Positions 15,501 through 23,900 of a stretch of DNA of 64,000 bases are shown here, piece by piece (within the stretch, counting starts at the first letter, position 1; each line of letters starts with the position of its first letter). Made by a program: the position numbers and the translations under genes. Below the pieces are notes generated by a model, which had not been told where the DNA came from, searched no databases, and saw only the letters and a program-made list of their open reading frames with translations. Source of the DNA: Atriophallophorus winterbourni (Eukaryota; Platyhelminthes; Trematoda; Plagiorchiida; Microphallidae); NCBI GenBank assembly GCA_013407085.1, contig JACCGJ010000591.1, positions 1 through 64,000 on the forward strand, written 5' to 3'.

Positions 15501-18500
15501 AAATTAAATTAAATTAGGTTCCAAAATTGGAAAAATCTTTTCGAAAATTCGGCTAGCTTGGCTTTCTTATCTTGTTGTAGTATGGCGAAATCTTTTGAAA
15601 CGGAATAGAAAAAATTCGCTTTTGTTGTAAATGAGGCAAAGTTGTTAACGACTAAAATTAGGAGAGTATCTGGGATGACGTAATTTTACGCGGTTTTTTC
15701 ACAGACCATTTTAACTTTGTGAGTCGCTGTACGAGCCCCATCAAAGTGCATGAGGAATTTCAAACAATCCAATACATATTTTCTATACAATCGAGATTAG
15801 GATACTAAAAGTGGTTTTAAAGGAGGTTAATGGCTTCAAGCTAAATCAACTGAAGAACGCTGTGTGAATTAGAATTTACACCGATACCAATGGGAAATTT
15901 GCATCAAAAAAACTAACAAAAATGTGTACCCACCTTTTCTCCATCGCTTTTATTCTTTAAGTGTAGGTCGGATAGATAAACTTCTTTATCGGCAACCTAA
16001 AATAAAATGCTTTACTAAAGCAATCGATGAACCTTTAATTTCTGTAGATTCTCTAGATAATCAAACACTAAATCTTGCGCATTCGCCAGGATACTGTTTG
16101 GAAGATTTCCTTGGATAGTTCTGCTTATTGCTGACGATTCCTCGGTAGAAAGGGGAATCCATTCTCCCTTTACGCGATTTGCAACCTCGGTGAAATGCCA
16201 GCATTCACTAACATTAATGATCTCCAATTTTTTCCACGGTTGTCTCAAGACTTTCGCCTGACAAACGACGGTTGTCTGAAAGTATGAGATATCATTTGTC
16301 GGTGTGCATGTTTGATTGCGTAACACTGAACAATAATTCCGGTATGTCAAAACTCAATGAGTTTGGTAAGATCAATAGCATATTTGCATATACCAATGTA
16401 GGAAGTAAGTTTGTAACCTAAAATGCGACAAACAAAAATGAAAAATGAGCTACAATAACTGTTTCGCTGATTTGCGGAAACCAGTCGTGTGAGTTCGGTT
16501 CTCTACTAATTGAATCAGAGATAATAACAACACATACCGTCGGCGTTACGACACATGTAGAACTAACTTACCTCTACATATTCAAGAGTTTCTTCTATTT
16601 AGTTCGCGCTTGCTTTTATTAATTGTTTTTGAATTAAACAGGAGTTACAATATCTAAATTTATAAGAGATGTCTATACACAAAATCGCATGCTTACTGAT
16701 AAAGCATTGCTTCAAAAATTTTCATCCCGAGGATATTTTACAGCCGATTGCCACTTAGACCATAAATATCAAAGGATTTTAATCCTGTACCTTTTGTAGC
16801 TAATTTGGCTCAGATTTTGATGTTTTTACTTTCCCGGACAGGAGCAGGCATTCAATATTCACTGACAAACCACCCTTTTCATTAAATGGTTTCCTCTAAG
16901 GACAAAACTATCCAGATTAAGAGCTGTTTGACCATCAGTCTTTTCACAGAACAAAAATCTGACGGTTTTATTGTGATTGAATTCGAGTACGATCGACTGT
17001 CTTGTATCGGAAATGTGGATTATGCATTCAAAATTTAGCTTTTCCAATTCTACGTAACATTGGCTCCCGAGTATAGTTAAAAAATAAGTCTATTATATCT
17101 AGTTGATGAAGACAAACCGTCAGAAATCGGTTATGTATATAAGTGTAGGAATGTGATCTCTCCTGAACTAGTAATTGCAATCCTGTTTGATTTACCAAAC
17201 GTTTTGGTATTTCACCGATTATTGCCCTTTAATATTCTTTCACGTTTCCGTGTTTTATTAAAATTCGAGGTTAAACAAATGAATTATTTGATGAGAACAA
17301 AAAGGTTTGCTTTGAAACAAAACATTTCCTTAATTCGTATCGAAAACCTGGCAGTTCTAAAATGTTCGTCAGACAGTATATTCCTATTCTGGCGAAAAAT
17401 ATAATCTACTAAGGCATTTGCGTCACCGCTAAAATATAAATTTGTTTTAAATCACAAATTATTTTTTTGTAAGTGAGAAGGTTGTGGGCAACGCAACATA
17501 TTACCTTTATCGCGCTTATCAAACGTTTAAATCGTATATTTGAAGGATGGATGTTTTACCTGGTTCAAACCAACTTTTGATCCGTTTTTAAAGCTGATGG
17601 CTTTCAATGTAACCTTCATTTTATAGCTTTCACCTGCCACAACCTGTTTGTGGTTCAAGGTTATCGAAATGCAGGTTTACTTGTCTGTGAACGTCGTTAG
17701 CGTCAACGACTTTGTAAACATGAAGCGTGTCGTTCAATGAAGTGTAGTGGTCGGCGATCCTATTCAACAATGATTTGGTAGGATCGTTCAAGTGCTCTTC
17801 TTTCTTGACGTACGTGGGCGCACCAACCATTTTGGTAGACCTTCGTGGTGTGCTGCGACATTCGGAAACACTGATCAATGGAACCTCTTTTTCCCCCGCA
17901 ACTTTCAACGGTACGTTGATCGAACATTTCTGAAAAGCCTGTAACGAGGAAACCGAGAACGACACCATTTTTATAAGTACGCTATTATTTAAAGTGATAT
18001 AAATGCCCATTTTTGATGCGAGACTAGCTGCGAAAGCGAATTTTTCGACGGGAAACAATTAGATCAATATCATAATTTAGTTGTTAATATTAGGCGTTTT
18101 GCATTTAGGACAACCATGTGTCTTTCAAAAGATACCTAAACCGAGATATTTATGGCACGAGGGGTCGATTTCACCAAATGGGTTTCGACGAATTATTCGA
18201 TACTTTATGGGTTATTGTTGAATCCTATCAATTCATACCCTAACAACAACGGAAGCTACGAAGTTATCCCAATTGCAAGCTTGTAATAACAAACTATTGT
18301 TGTGAGCGCTTCGTTGTTCATTAAAAATTGTTGCTAGAAATCTCGCCATCCTCTAAACAAACATTTCACATAGAAATGCAATTAAGAAAGAGCTAGCGAA
18401 ACGTCATAGTGTTTTTAATCTATGTCGAAAAGCGAATGCGTTTATCCCTCAATGTAGCGAAGATGGGAAGCATACAATCAGTTATCCAAAATATGGAATG

Positions 18501-21500
18501 GTTCTTACTTGAGAAAGGAACTAAAAATGACACGCGAAGTAAAACAGTGTACATCTTTTATCACGTTTATTTGTGGTGGCGAGTTTATATTTATCCGCGT
18601 TTTTTATTAGAAATGGTTGAATCTATATGAAATCTATCAGAGAATAGTTAAGCTAAAAGTAGCCACATATATTCAGAGAATCATTTAGATTAGCATGCTT
18701 TCTCGATGTAGGAAACCTAACCTTCATGGTTAGCAGTATAATAACGTAGATTTTTCAAATCATCATCTGGTGACAGAGGCTTCATCTTGGGCGCTTCGGT
18801 GTACGTGTCGGGGTGTTATTATTATCGCCACATCTGGTCTACTTGAATCTCGTGATGTTATTTCAGATTTAGCAAACGGACATGAACAGAAGCCATCAAC
18901 CACTTAATTGTTTATGAAATCAGTCATTGAAAGTTACAAACTTACGCCATTTTTAACCGAAGCACATGTGTTCTCGAATAACGATTGATCATTCAAATAA
19001 TCCGTATGCATGCTGCAATTGGTTGGTTGGATCACGAGCTGAAACTCATACGCCGCGTTGGGATACCACTGAGAAGAAACTCGATCAAACGGTAGAACTT
19101 ACTTGCAATTTAGGGTGTTTAACTTCAAAGTATTTATGCATCATTTGGATTTGATTTTTATTTAACATTTCTTTATTATATTTCAGCACTGCCAATTTGA
19201 CTGCGTTTTTGAAATTCGGATCATCCTGTTCATCTTTGCTCATTGAATGTACGTTTAAGCGGACCAAATTCTGCAATTGGTGTCGCGAGACAGGGGTTCC
19301 ATCCATGAGCTGTGATTGCGTTTGTGAAAGAGAGAAAAGTCGTGAGATCTTTGCCGGAAACGTGCAGTGGTTTATGGTAACCGATTTTTGAGTATTCAAA
19401 TTAGGTAGTTGGGCTCACATCAAAGCGACAATATTTCATGTGCTACTTCTTAATGAGATCAAAATTCACAAATTAAACTTGTGTCTTGACACCGTACCTG
19501 ATTGCAACAAACTTGTCAAAAAGATGGATTTACTAACTCAGGGCACTTTAGCCCCTACGAATATGTAGTCAAGTTATTGAGCAGAGGAATTTGTCAAAAC
19601 AAAACTTCACACCATTGAATAAATAAAAATGTCCACATAATTAATATGAAATGATAAATTATTAATTTAATTAATTAACCACTCACGCGAAAGTAGTTTT
19701 GACGTTAATCTTGGTTGACTAGGGTAGATTAATCCTTTGCTCACAAACAGTACCAAGTTGCTTGTACATTTTCACAGAACAAAGATCAACTCAAATATTT
19801 CATCGAAAAACAAATGTTATAACCTATGTCACTTGACATTACGCATCATCTAACGAGTGCTTTTCATACGGGTCCAAGCTCATGGTACATATTTCAATGA
19901 ACACTTGATTTATCATCTCTCATGGGTTTATGATACTATATGCATTTTAACGTCCCTATCAGCGCTTTTTCTCCATGAACTTAAACAAATCTTAACGTAC
20001 GAAAGCGTCTCAGTTGTGTTGAACTATTGTTGACGCTGCTGTTTGACATACAAAAGCACTTTCCTCTATATCAGTAGTTAACCACCTTTACATCTATCGT
20101 CATCATGGTTTAACATCGATAGGTAGCAGGATCTTAGATTTTGATATCGATAAAAAATTTCCTCGCAAAAGATTGTAACATTAAAATGAAAGTAATGACA
20201 TTTCCTTGCATGTAAATAGTAAACAATGCTAAAATGTTTGCACGCTCTTCGTGAATACTAGTAAAACTCATCGATGAGTTTACCCATTAAAAATGTAACT
20301 TGTGCATAGTCTGATCCGTCAATAACAATCGTGAATTCACCCTCTCTCAGAACCCGGGTGGCACGATGCTGGTGTGCCTTTTGAAAGTTTTGAAAGTACA
20401 CAGCAGGCTGGCGTTCGGCTATTGCTTCTTTAACACAAAGTCATACATATGATAGGATTTTGTCCAATCGGCAGTGTGATACGTCCACACAGTGGATTTT
20501 CCAACGATCGTTTGTAAACATTTCAAACATAGGCACATTTCCAAAATGTAAATCCACACTGGGATTTGAACTTGTATGGACTGCAAATTCGAACCTTCTA
20601 TCAGTTGTGCTACTGCAGCCCTCTGATTAACCACGGGGTATCGTATGAATGCTTAAGACTTTGATAATGACATTAGAGTTAGGAAATAATCACTCCTCCC
20701 AGATGTGAACCGTAGACTTCTTTCCTGGAAATCGTTTAATAAAAATGGTAAATACTTGTCTGACGAGTTTCGGGGAATGCGGAGCTTCACATCGATTAAA
20801 TGGCTTTTTACGGATGTGAAAACTTGAAAATAAGTCCTTTTTACGTGGATAAAATATCTAAGCTTATATCTGTACACGCTGTACACGATTCCAAAAATCA
20901 TGCTTTCTGAACAACAAAACTAGCCTCATCTGATAAACCACATTTTTGCTTTGTTTCATCCTTTGGTTTAGATTGACGCCACATTCCTCGCAGTTTTATT
21001 CCGCCTTCAGAGCACTCCTGGAATTTGATGTCTTCCAAATCGGAATCATCGAGCGATAATCGGCATTTGATAGAATGCTGAAATGAATAAACAAATTGAA
21101 TGAGGTTCAACATTGAATATACTACTAAAGGTTGGTATTGTTTCATCTCAAGTGTTTGAACAAATCGCGAATTCCTGCTGATGACAGTGATGCACATAGT
21201 TTGTTGGCACAGGCTTTAAACGGCATTTTGTTGTGATGGGATATTATTAACAAGAAATTTAAAAACCAACGCATTATTAACGTCACTTATGCGAGTAAGT
21301 CCGATCTCTGTGATGCAACACACATTTTGAACATAGTCATTAATAGTCATTAATAGTTCATTAATAAAACGTCATAAAAGCGGAGAGTTAAACTTTACCC
21401 CAACGATCTCGCTAAAACACTCGTCGTCTTTGGAGTTAAAGTTTTCGATCGCATTACGTGCTTTCGGGCAGTTTGTTCGGTCCAACTTAACCGTCAACGA

Positions 21501-23840
21501 AGTAGACCCGTTCAACATTTCCTGAGTCAAATATTACCGAATGTGACAGCACAATACCTTCTCCAAACTGAAATCTGTCTCTACAAGTTTGTACAGTTTA
21601 TCCGTAGCATTGTGTACGTTGTACTGACGGATGGCTTGCTCCAGGATTGTTCGGATTTGCTCCCACCGTGGTTCGTGCATCTGAACCTTTGTGAGAACTT
21701 CGCCAGTTCGAATGCTTTCCGAATCTACCCTCCAGACTCCGTGTAACGTGACCTCAATCTTTCGTTCGAGCCACGGCCGGTGTAAAACCGAAACCGAGCA
21801 AATCTGCGAAGTCTGCAAGTGATAGAAATAGGATTACGGATTCAGAAGTTATAACTATAATAGCGATTATTATAATGAAAATACCTTTAACTGAACTCTG
21901 AATGTTACTGTCTCTGTTTGAAATGGTTTCCAGATAGACGCACTAATATTCATGAACTATAGAATGGAGTTACTACTTACAAGTAACTAAAATGATAAAA
22001 ATGACGATCGCAAATAGTGATGCTATTATTGGTTTACATTTTGGTTAGATCCGTACCAATATATTCTTGTATGATGTACTAACGAACACAAGGTGTTAAT
22101 CTACTGTCCTTTCAATTACGTTCACTGGAATGTTTCAATATATGAATTACAAGAGGACTCTCAAGAATTTGAAGGTTGGGGTCAAGTAAGTTTAGCACAT
22201 GCATCTATGTTAAACAGCGGTGATAATTGATATATTATGCAAAATTACGAGCCTAAGTCTACGCAAATTGCTTTCAAACTAAGACTGTGATTGGGCTGAG
22301 TTACTCTCATGTTATCCAGCCCTAAAGGGGTGCACAAGAAGAGGATAATTGCAACGACACTGCCGCATTGTATCGTGCGCAAAGGTAAGTTGTTTGACGC
22401 CAATTTGCCTGCGCGGAGCACAATTGCTACACCAATACAAGTCCTATGAAGAAAGTAGTAAAACTGATTAAAAAGTGGTAATTAATTGAATAAATTCCGC
22501 TGGGTTGTTAAAATAATCTGCTCAATGTATTCCTTATTGCAAATAACTCCGTTAGTAAGTAACAATTATCAAAACCAATCGCAGCAACTAGTGGAGTTCC
22601 CTAAGGTTCAGTCCTTCAACAAATGCAGGTTTATGAATGTGGGGAAACGTGTAGAGTTCACATACCATATAGTTTTAAGTCCTTGAAAATTGCAGTGAAG
22701 AAAAAGATTTGTTTGTCTGGATATGCTTCAGATCAAAAACCTCACTTCAAACTAACACTGCCTTTAAAAACAGCAACGGGGATTTGGGAAATTTTCGCTC
22801 AAGATATCCCTAAGGATCATAAACACATACTTGTAACCCGTCATGGAATACGCTGTGCAGTCATGGTCTCCGTGGCTGAAGAAGGATTTTGAACTTATGC
22901 AGCGAATCTATCAACGCTCAACAAAACTAGTTCTCAGCATCCGAAAAAGCTTTATAAAGAAAGGATAGCTCAACTGAATCTGTTCGAATTTCCCTATCGA
23001 CGAATCCGAGGAGACCTTATCTTACTATACAAAACATTCGATACCCCGAAACGTCCCTTACAGGATTTATTCACGCGAAGGGATACGATAAATTATCGGA
23101 CACATCAATATGTGCTGGTGGTACCCCATTCCCGCCTGAAATGTAGAGGTTATTTTTATTCTGTCTGTGTCTGTTTTACTTGGAAAATTTTACCTTCTAC
23201 CGTTGCTCACTCCAGTAGCTATGCGATGATAACCTTGACTTCTTGAATGTGCCTAGGATCAAATGGTTCAGCTCTAAAATTTACTACCATTTCCTGGTCT
23301 TTTAATGCTATCTTAGCAAACAACAAATTTTTTAGGAAAAATGTTATAAATGCAAGATATAAAAATTTATGAACAACAAGCCTTCAATAAACATTACATA
23401 AAACGAACTTTAATACACGGAGCAGCAATTGGTCGAACTGAACCATAATAAATTCATCGAAACTTACCGGGGTCAGTTTCACCATACACATCGTTTCATT
23501 AGGAGTGCTACCCTTGACAATCACCCGATTCTTTTTACAATCAGTCGGGTGCTGTCGAATTTTGAATTCATAATTTATTCCTTGAACAACCTAGGAGAAT
23601 ATAATAGACGAATTAAGCGCACAAAACTTGTTTCGTGGCATCCAACACGGCTCCAGTTCGATACCAGAAAAGATCGTTGCTCCGCTTGTTACACTCAAGG
23701 TTTGCTTCCTGCAATATTTCCTTGAAGTGTTTCTCTTCATACTCCTCACTAGAAAGTGGTTGTCGTCCACCGAACAGGATTTGTTTTCCACATACACTGA
23801 TTGTCAAATGAATCACAAATAACGATAAAATGGCCCACAT
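107..23840 (-). CDS. Multidomain cystatin gene, copy A (24 exons seen; 3' end beyond the window)
   Basis: Secreted protein with serial cystatin folds, a family that blocks papain-like cysteine proteases (cathepsins). Exons, all bounded by AG/GT unless noted: 23628-23840, 23468-23590, 21558-21812, 21399-21521, 20925-21077 (GC donor), 19103-19309, 18946-19068, 17681-17938, 17560-17643, 16033-16275, 15934-15996, 14919-15167, 14761-14883, about 14019-14163 (uncertain), 12453-12695, 12292-12417, 9864-10112, 9723-9830, 7317-7664, 5948-6175, 5812-5910, 2286-2639, 296-535, 107-229. All clear junctions are phase 0, so the frame stays open for about 1,445 codons without exon 14. The last exon ends in a good donor at 106, so the gene runs off the left edge. 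The start is the ATG at 23840; an in-frame GTG three codons earlier is not a likely start. Recurrent CxV...PW...C and QxVxG-position patterns define 12-13 repeats. From memory, a similar 170-kDa multidomain cystatin is known in Fasciola. Gene identity is firm; exon 14 and the 3' end are open. Confidence 0.85.
536..2285. mobile_element. Intron 22 with decayed LINE (minus strand, about 1,250-1,640)
   Basis: Minus-strand translation gives NRGDCNNYGGISLLNVLGK followed by LLAKVL, the fingers motif of non-LTR reverse transcriptases, with stops and frameshifts further on. A SINE-like stretch (accacacgaccg-type) is at about 1,060-1,140. The rest of the intron shows nothing I recognise. Confidence 0.6.
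2286..2639 (-). CDS. Cystatin A exon 22: domain 11 PW and domain 12 in one exon
   Basis: 118 codons from the acceptor cttcaccatccag to the donor gtacga. It begins AHCLVIAKRQPW (canonical PW of domain 11), then LRNC, an acidic linker (GGELSEEEQESDG), the helix FKNALNALAKLYK, and a loop read without splicing as GKVRG (Val and Gly kept, Gln replaced). It ends with a Cys pair. Like exon 19 it lacks the mini-intron. Confidence 0.87.
2640..5811. repeat. Intron 21: back-to-back SINE units and LINE 3' end
   Basis: About 3,115-3,360 is a SINE-like unit on the minus strand and 3,361-3,560 a related unit on the plus strand. Both carry a Pol III B-box-like GGTTCAAACCC (minus strand near 3,315, plus strand near 3,487). 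A further diverged unit lies at 5,600-5,765. Between them is the LINE fragment at 4,677-5,036. A short CCGA microsatellite is at about 4,159-4,174. No gene in the remaining sequence. Confidence 0.6.
4677..5036 (+). mobile_element. 3' end of an RTE-like non-LTR retrotransposon
   Basis: The last about 75 codons of a plus-strand frame read GHVCRM...KGRPGKTWRRTLERE...DRNHWREVV, the typical end of RTE-clade reverse transcriptase proteins, followed at once by a stop and a (gact)n tail. The upstream part is lost or frameshifted. A dead fragment in antisense to the host gene. Confidence 0.75.
5812..6175 (-). CDS. Cystatin A exons 20-21: domain 10 PW and domain 11
   Basis: Exon 20 (5948-6175, 76 codons) begins YFYSCKASFWHRPW after ctccttgtcacag, completing domain 10 with a canonical PW hairpin, then the domain 11 helix (ADLYNLLQQFKIKAM). 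A nearer acceptor (tatttctacag) would break phase 0 and was not chosen. A 37-nt intron (5911-5947) leads to exon 21 (5812-5910, 33 codons, TDYGTKITFELVM, with a Cys pair). The loop reads M-TDYG. Confidence 0.87.
6176..7316. other. Intron 19-20 of cystatin A, no gene
   Basis: Holds a TTA/TAT microsatellite near 6,340 and a copy of a dispersed sequence (about 6,510-6,545, cgacaaatcagatcgaagtg) that recurs at 29,320 and 53,800. Nothing else recognised. Confidence 0.5.
7317..7664 (-). CDS. Cystatin A exon 19: domain 10 without a mini-intron
   Basis: One 116-codon exon with acceptor cgtttacattgtag and donor gtaagt. It opens NCKVRIWKQGW (a GW in place of PW, ending domain 9), has a second Cys pair, a helix (VKHILPKYLEILREQ) and reads straight through the loop position as HKLPGKKLTFELYV, with no intron. 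It ends after a Cys pair (DDDCNNGAQKC). Compared with its sisters this exon is a fusion of the two usual exons, so either the mini-intron was lost here or it was gained elsewhere. Confidence 0.87.
7950..8870 (-). mobile_element. Decayed CR1/jockey-like LINE reverse transcriptase
   Basis: Minus strand near 8,800-8,700 reads TGGVPQGSVLGILIFLVYMN, the core RT motif, with the following catalytic FADD-like site mutated to a stop. Downstream (8,278-7,952) comes the thumb-region pattern GRIYHRAKKLV...RRRIRSDLQLAFKIL. Several stops and frame changes; inactive. Lies in intron 18, sense to the host gene. The rest of 7,665-9,722 has a SINE-like unit at about 9,110-9,235. Confidence 0.8.
9723..10112 (-). 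CDS. Cystatin A exons 17-18: domain 9
   Basis: Exon 17 (9864-10112, 83 codons) starts LDVIKCKCNVF after acatttctag-type acceptor sequence, with the second Cys at ILENCNK and helix FRNLVDKTITLLNNN. A 33-nt intron (9831-9863, gtaagt...ttctag) ends in an in-frame TAG if read through. Exon 18 (9723-9830, 36 codons) begins YLAGKLYMFNL, giving G-YLAG at the inhibitory loop: the AG step is kept and Gln is replaced by Gly. This is the closest to canonical after domains 1 and 4. Confidence 0.86.
10640..11370 (+). mobile_element. Decayed CR1-like LINE C-terminal region
   Basis: Plus-strand fragments read LNSWSERN, KCEMLQIV, then YEDRLVYFNLDTLARSRVRLD and a terminal VMKLPTVRR-like segment. These match the order of the RT thumb and C-terminus of CR1 elements. 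Interrupted by stops. Sits antisense in intron 16 of cystatin A; the rest of 10,113-12,291 shows nothing else. Confidence 0.65.
12292..12695 (-). CDS. Cystatin A exons 15-16: domain 8
   Basis: Exon 15 (12453-12695, 81 codons) follows the acceptor aaccatttttag and starts SVKLCQITITRG; a second Cys (VGKC) closes the hairpin, and a helix follows (FADIEHGVALVFNSYW). A 35-nt intron (12418-12452, gtaagc...gccag) precedes exon 16 (12292-12417, 42 codons, KESGKINYQFDVYL). QxVxG reads K-KESGK. No PW. Copy B of this exon is not in the assembly, because the gap begins just upstream. Confidence 0.86.
12696..14760. other. Introns around the domain 7 exon, start of the duplicated block
   Basis: Apart from the doubtful exon at 13,987-14,163 I see no gene or element. 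The duplicated block begins by 13,005. AT-rich sequence. Confidence 0.45.
13987..14163 (-). CDS. Cystatin A exon 14 region: degenerate domain 7
   Basis: An acceptor (aaaatataattag) opens a phase-0 frame from 14163 with the recognisable strand AINIKWKC, matching the second Cys strand of the other C-terminal hairpins, then PENLTKSFHPMEYLIRS. A possible 32-nt mini-intron (13987-14018, gtaaat...cag) would lead into SVQPSEFHLNEKTNIFVW, which fits a beta-strand exon but reaches TAG with no donor. Read without that intron, copy A hits TAA while copy B stays open to a HVAG-like loop. The copies differ by a 1-nt homopolymer length. Either this repeat is decaying or my exon model is wrong. Confidence 0.4.
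14761..15167 (-). CDS. Cystatin A exons 12-13: domain 6
   Basis: Exon 12 (14919-15167, 83 codons) begins NFKCKV after tatcccag and carries the end of domain 5 plus the domain 6 helix (ADELQSLKMQRILEHITTLY), ending ATKQ. A 35-nt intron (14884-14918) precedes exon 13 (14761-14883, 41 codons, EDDPRKLSAFVYLQETKC...). The sequence before the mini-intron resembles domain 1 (ATKQ), but the loop itself is EDDPR, so inhibition by this repeat is doubtful. The donor is gtaagt. Confidence 0.86.
15934..16275 (-). CDS. Cystatin A exons 10-11: domain 4 PW and domain 5
   Basis: Exon 10 (16033-16275, 81 codons) opens with VCQAKVLRQPW, the hairpin completing domain 4, then a second Cys (SECWH), a linker and the domain 5 helix. 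A 36-nt intron (15997-16032) contains an in-frame TAG if retained. Exon 11 (15934-15996) is just 21 codons, VADKEVYLSD..., and ends in donor gtgggt. QxVxG is lost (K-VADKE). Exon 11 lacks the Cys pair seen in the 41-codon exons, so this domain is shortened. Confidence 0.85.
17560..17938 (-). CDS. Cystatin A exons 8-9: domain 4 with canonical QVVAG
   Basis: Exon 8 (17681-17938, 86 codons) holds the C-terminal strands of domain 3 (C...ECRS) and the helix of domain 4, ending NDVHRQ. A 37-nt intron (17644-17680) separates it from exon 9 (17560-17643, only 28 codons), which starts VVAGESYKMKV. Splicing builds QVVAG, the textbook inhibitory loop. The PW hairpin of this domain (RQPW) is in exon 10. 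With domain 1 this is the only repeat with an intact QxVxG, so it is a strong candidate for real protease binding. Exon 9 is 13 codons shorter than the usual 41. Confidence 0.9.
18946..19309 (-). CDS. Cystatin A exons 6-7: domain 3
   Basis: Exon 6 (19103-19309, 69 codons) starts after a pyrimidine-rich acceptor and carries a linker plus a clear alpha-1 helix around DDPNFKNAVKLAVLKYN. A 34-nt intron (19069-19102) precedes exon 7 (18946-19068, 41 codons). Exon 7 begins WYPNAAYEFQL and has two Cys 18 residues apart. QxVxG reads Q-WYPNA, so Gln is kept and Val and Gly are lost. The start is set by the acceptor that preserves phase 0; an upstream extension in frame is open but has no better acceptor. 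Confidence 0.85.
19310..20924. repeat. Intron 5 of cystatin A with tRNA-derived SINE (about 20,480-20,645)
   Basis: On the minus strand, a tRNA-like core shows an A-box-like TAGCACAACTGATAG and a B-box-like GTTCAAATCCC. The paralogous intron has the same insertion at about 44,660-44,815, so it predates the duplication. No gene otherwise. Confidence 0.55.
20925..21077 (-). CDS. Cystatin A exon 5: end of domain 2, with a GC splice donor
   Basis: 51 codons beginning after a strong acceptor (tttattcatttcag). It carries the Cys-containing C-terminal strands of domain 2 without a PW motif and the linker towards domain 3. The donor reads GAG|gctagt in this copy, while the paralogous exon at 45090-45242 has GAG|gttagt. 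GC-AG introns exist but this donor is otherwise weak; failure to splice would end the protein 10 codons later. Unlike most domains, an intron here splits the linker from the next helix (exon 6). Confidence 0.8.
21399..21812 (-). CDS. Cystatin A exons 3-4: domain 1 PW hairpin and domain 2
   Basis: Exon 3 (21558-21812, 85 codons) begins with CSVSVLHRPW, the conserved C-terminal hairpin of domain 1, then a linker and the alpha-helix of domain 2. A 36-nt intron (21522-21557) precedes exon 4 (21399-21521, 41 codons). The QxVxG position reads K-EMLNG, so only the Gly remains. Domain 2 is probably a weak or non-inhibitory repeat. Reading through the 36-nt intron would meet a TAA, so it must be spliced. 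Confidence 0.88.
22480..23270 (+). mobile_element. Decayed CR1-like LINE in intron 2 of cystatin A
   Basis: The plus strand shows GVPxGSVLQQ, then WSPWLKKDFELMQRIYQRSTK, YRRIRGDLILLYKTFD and PHSRLKCRGYFYSV in shifting frames, the CR1 RT core and C-terminal order. Antisense to the gene; inactive. Confidence 0.78.
23468..23840 (-). CDS. Cystatin A exons 1-2: signal peptide and domain 1
   Basis: Exon 1 (23628-23840, 71 codons) opens with a hydrophobic signal peptide (MWAILSLFVIHLTISVCG), then the FGG glycines that in type-2 cystatins form the N-terminal wedge, then helix alpha-1. It ends in Gln. A 37-nt intron (23591-23627) follows, and exon 2 (23468-23590, 41 codons) continues with VVQG, so splicing creates a canonical QVVQG inhibitory loop. 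Without splicing the frame stops four codons later. The second half of the domain (C...HRPW) lies in exon 3. Domain 1 therefore keeps all three elements needed for papain-type inhibition. Confidence 0.9.
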
Positions 23841-23900
23841 TTTGTACACTGCAATTCACTTGGTCAGAACGACATATATACTAAGGATCACGTGACAATT
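23841..23900 (-). promoter_or_regulatory. Putative promoter of cystatin copy A
   Basis: Read on the minus strand, a TATA-like TATATA lies at 23880-23875, 35 nt before the ATG, and a palindromic TCACGTGA (E-box core CACGTG) at 23895-23888. An attgcag sits 8 bases before the ATG and could instead be a trans-splicing acceptor. Position and motifs only; no experimental support. Confidence 0.35.

Noticed and set aside
20800..20930. Possible extra cystatin exon (KLVRQ...IKRFPGKKSTVHIW frame) in intron 5
   Set aside because: A GKKSTV-like strand is seen in both copies, but no phase-compatible acceptor and donor pair exists, and exons 5, 6 and 7 already complete domain 3.
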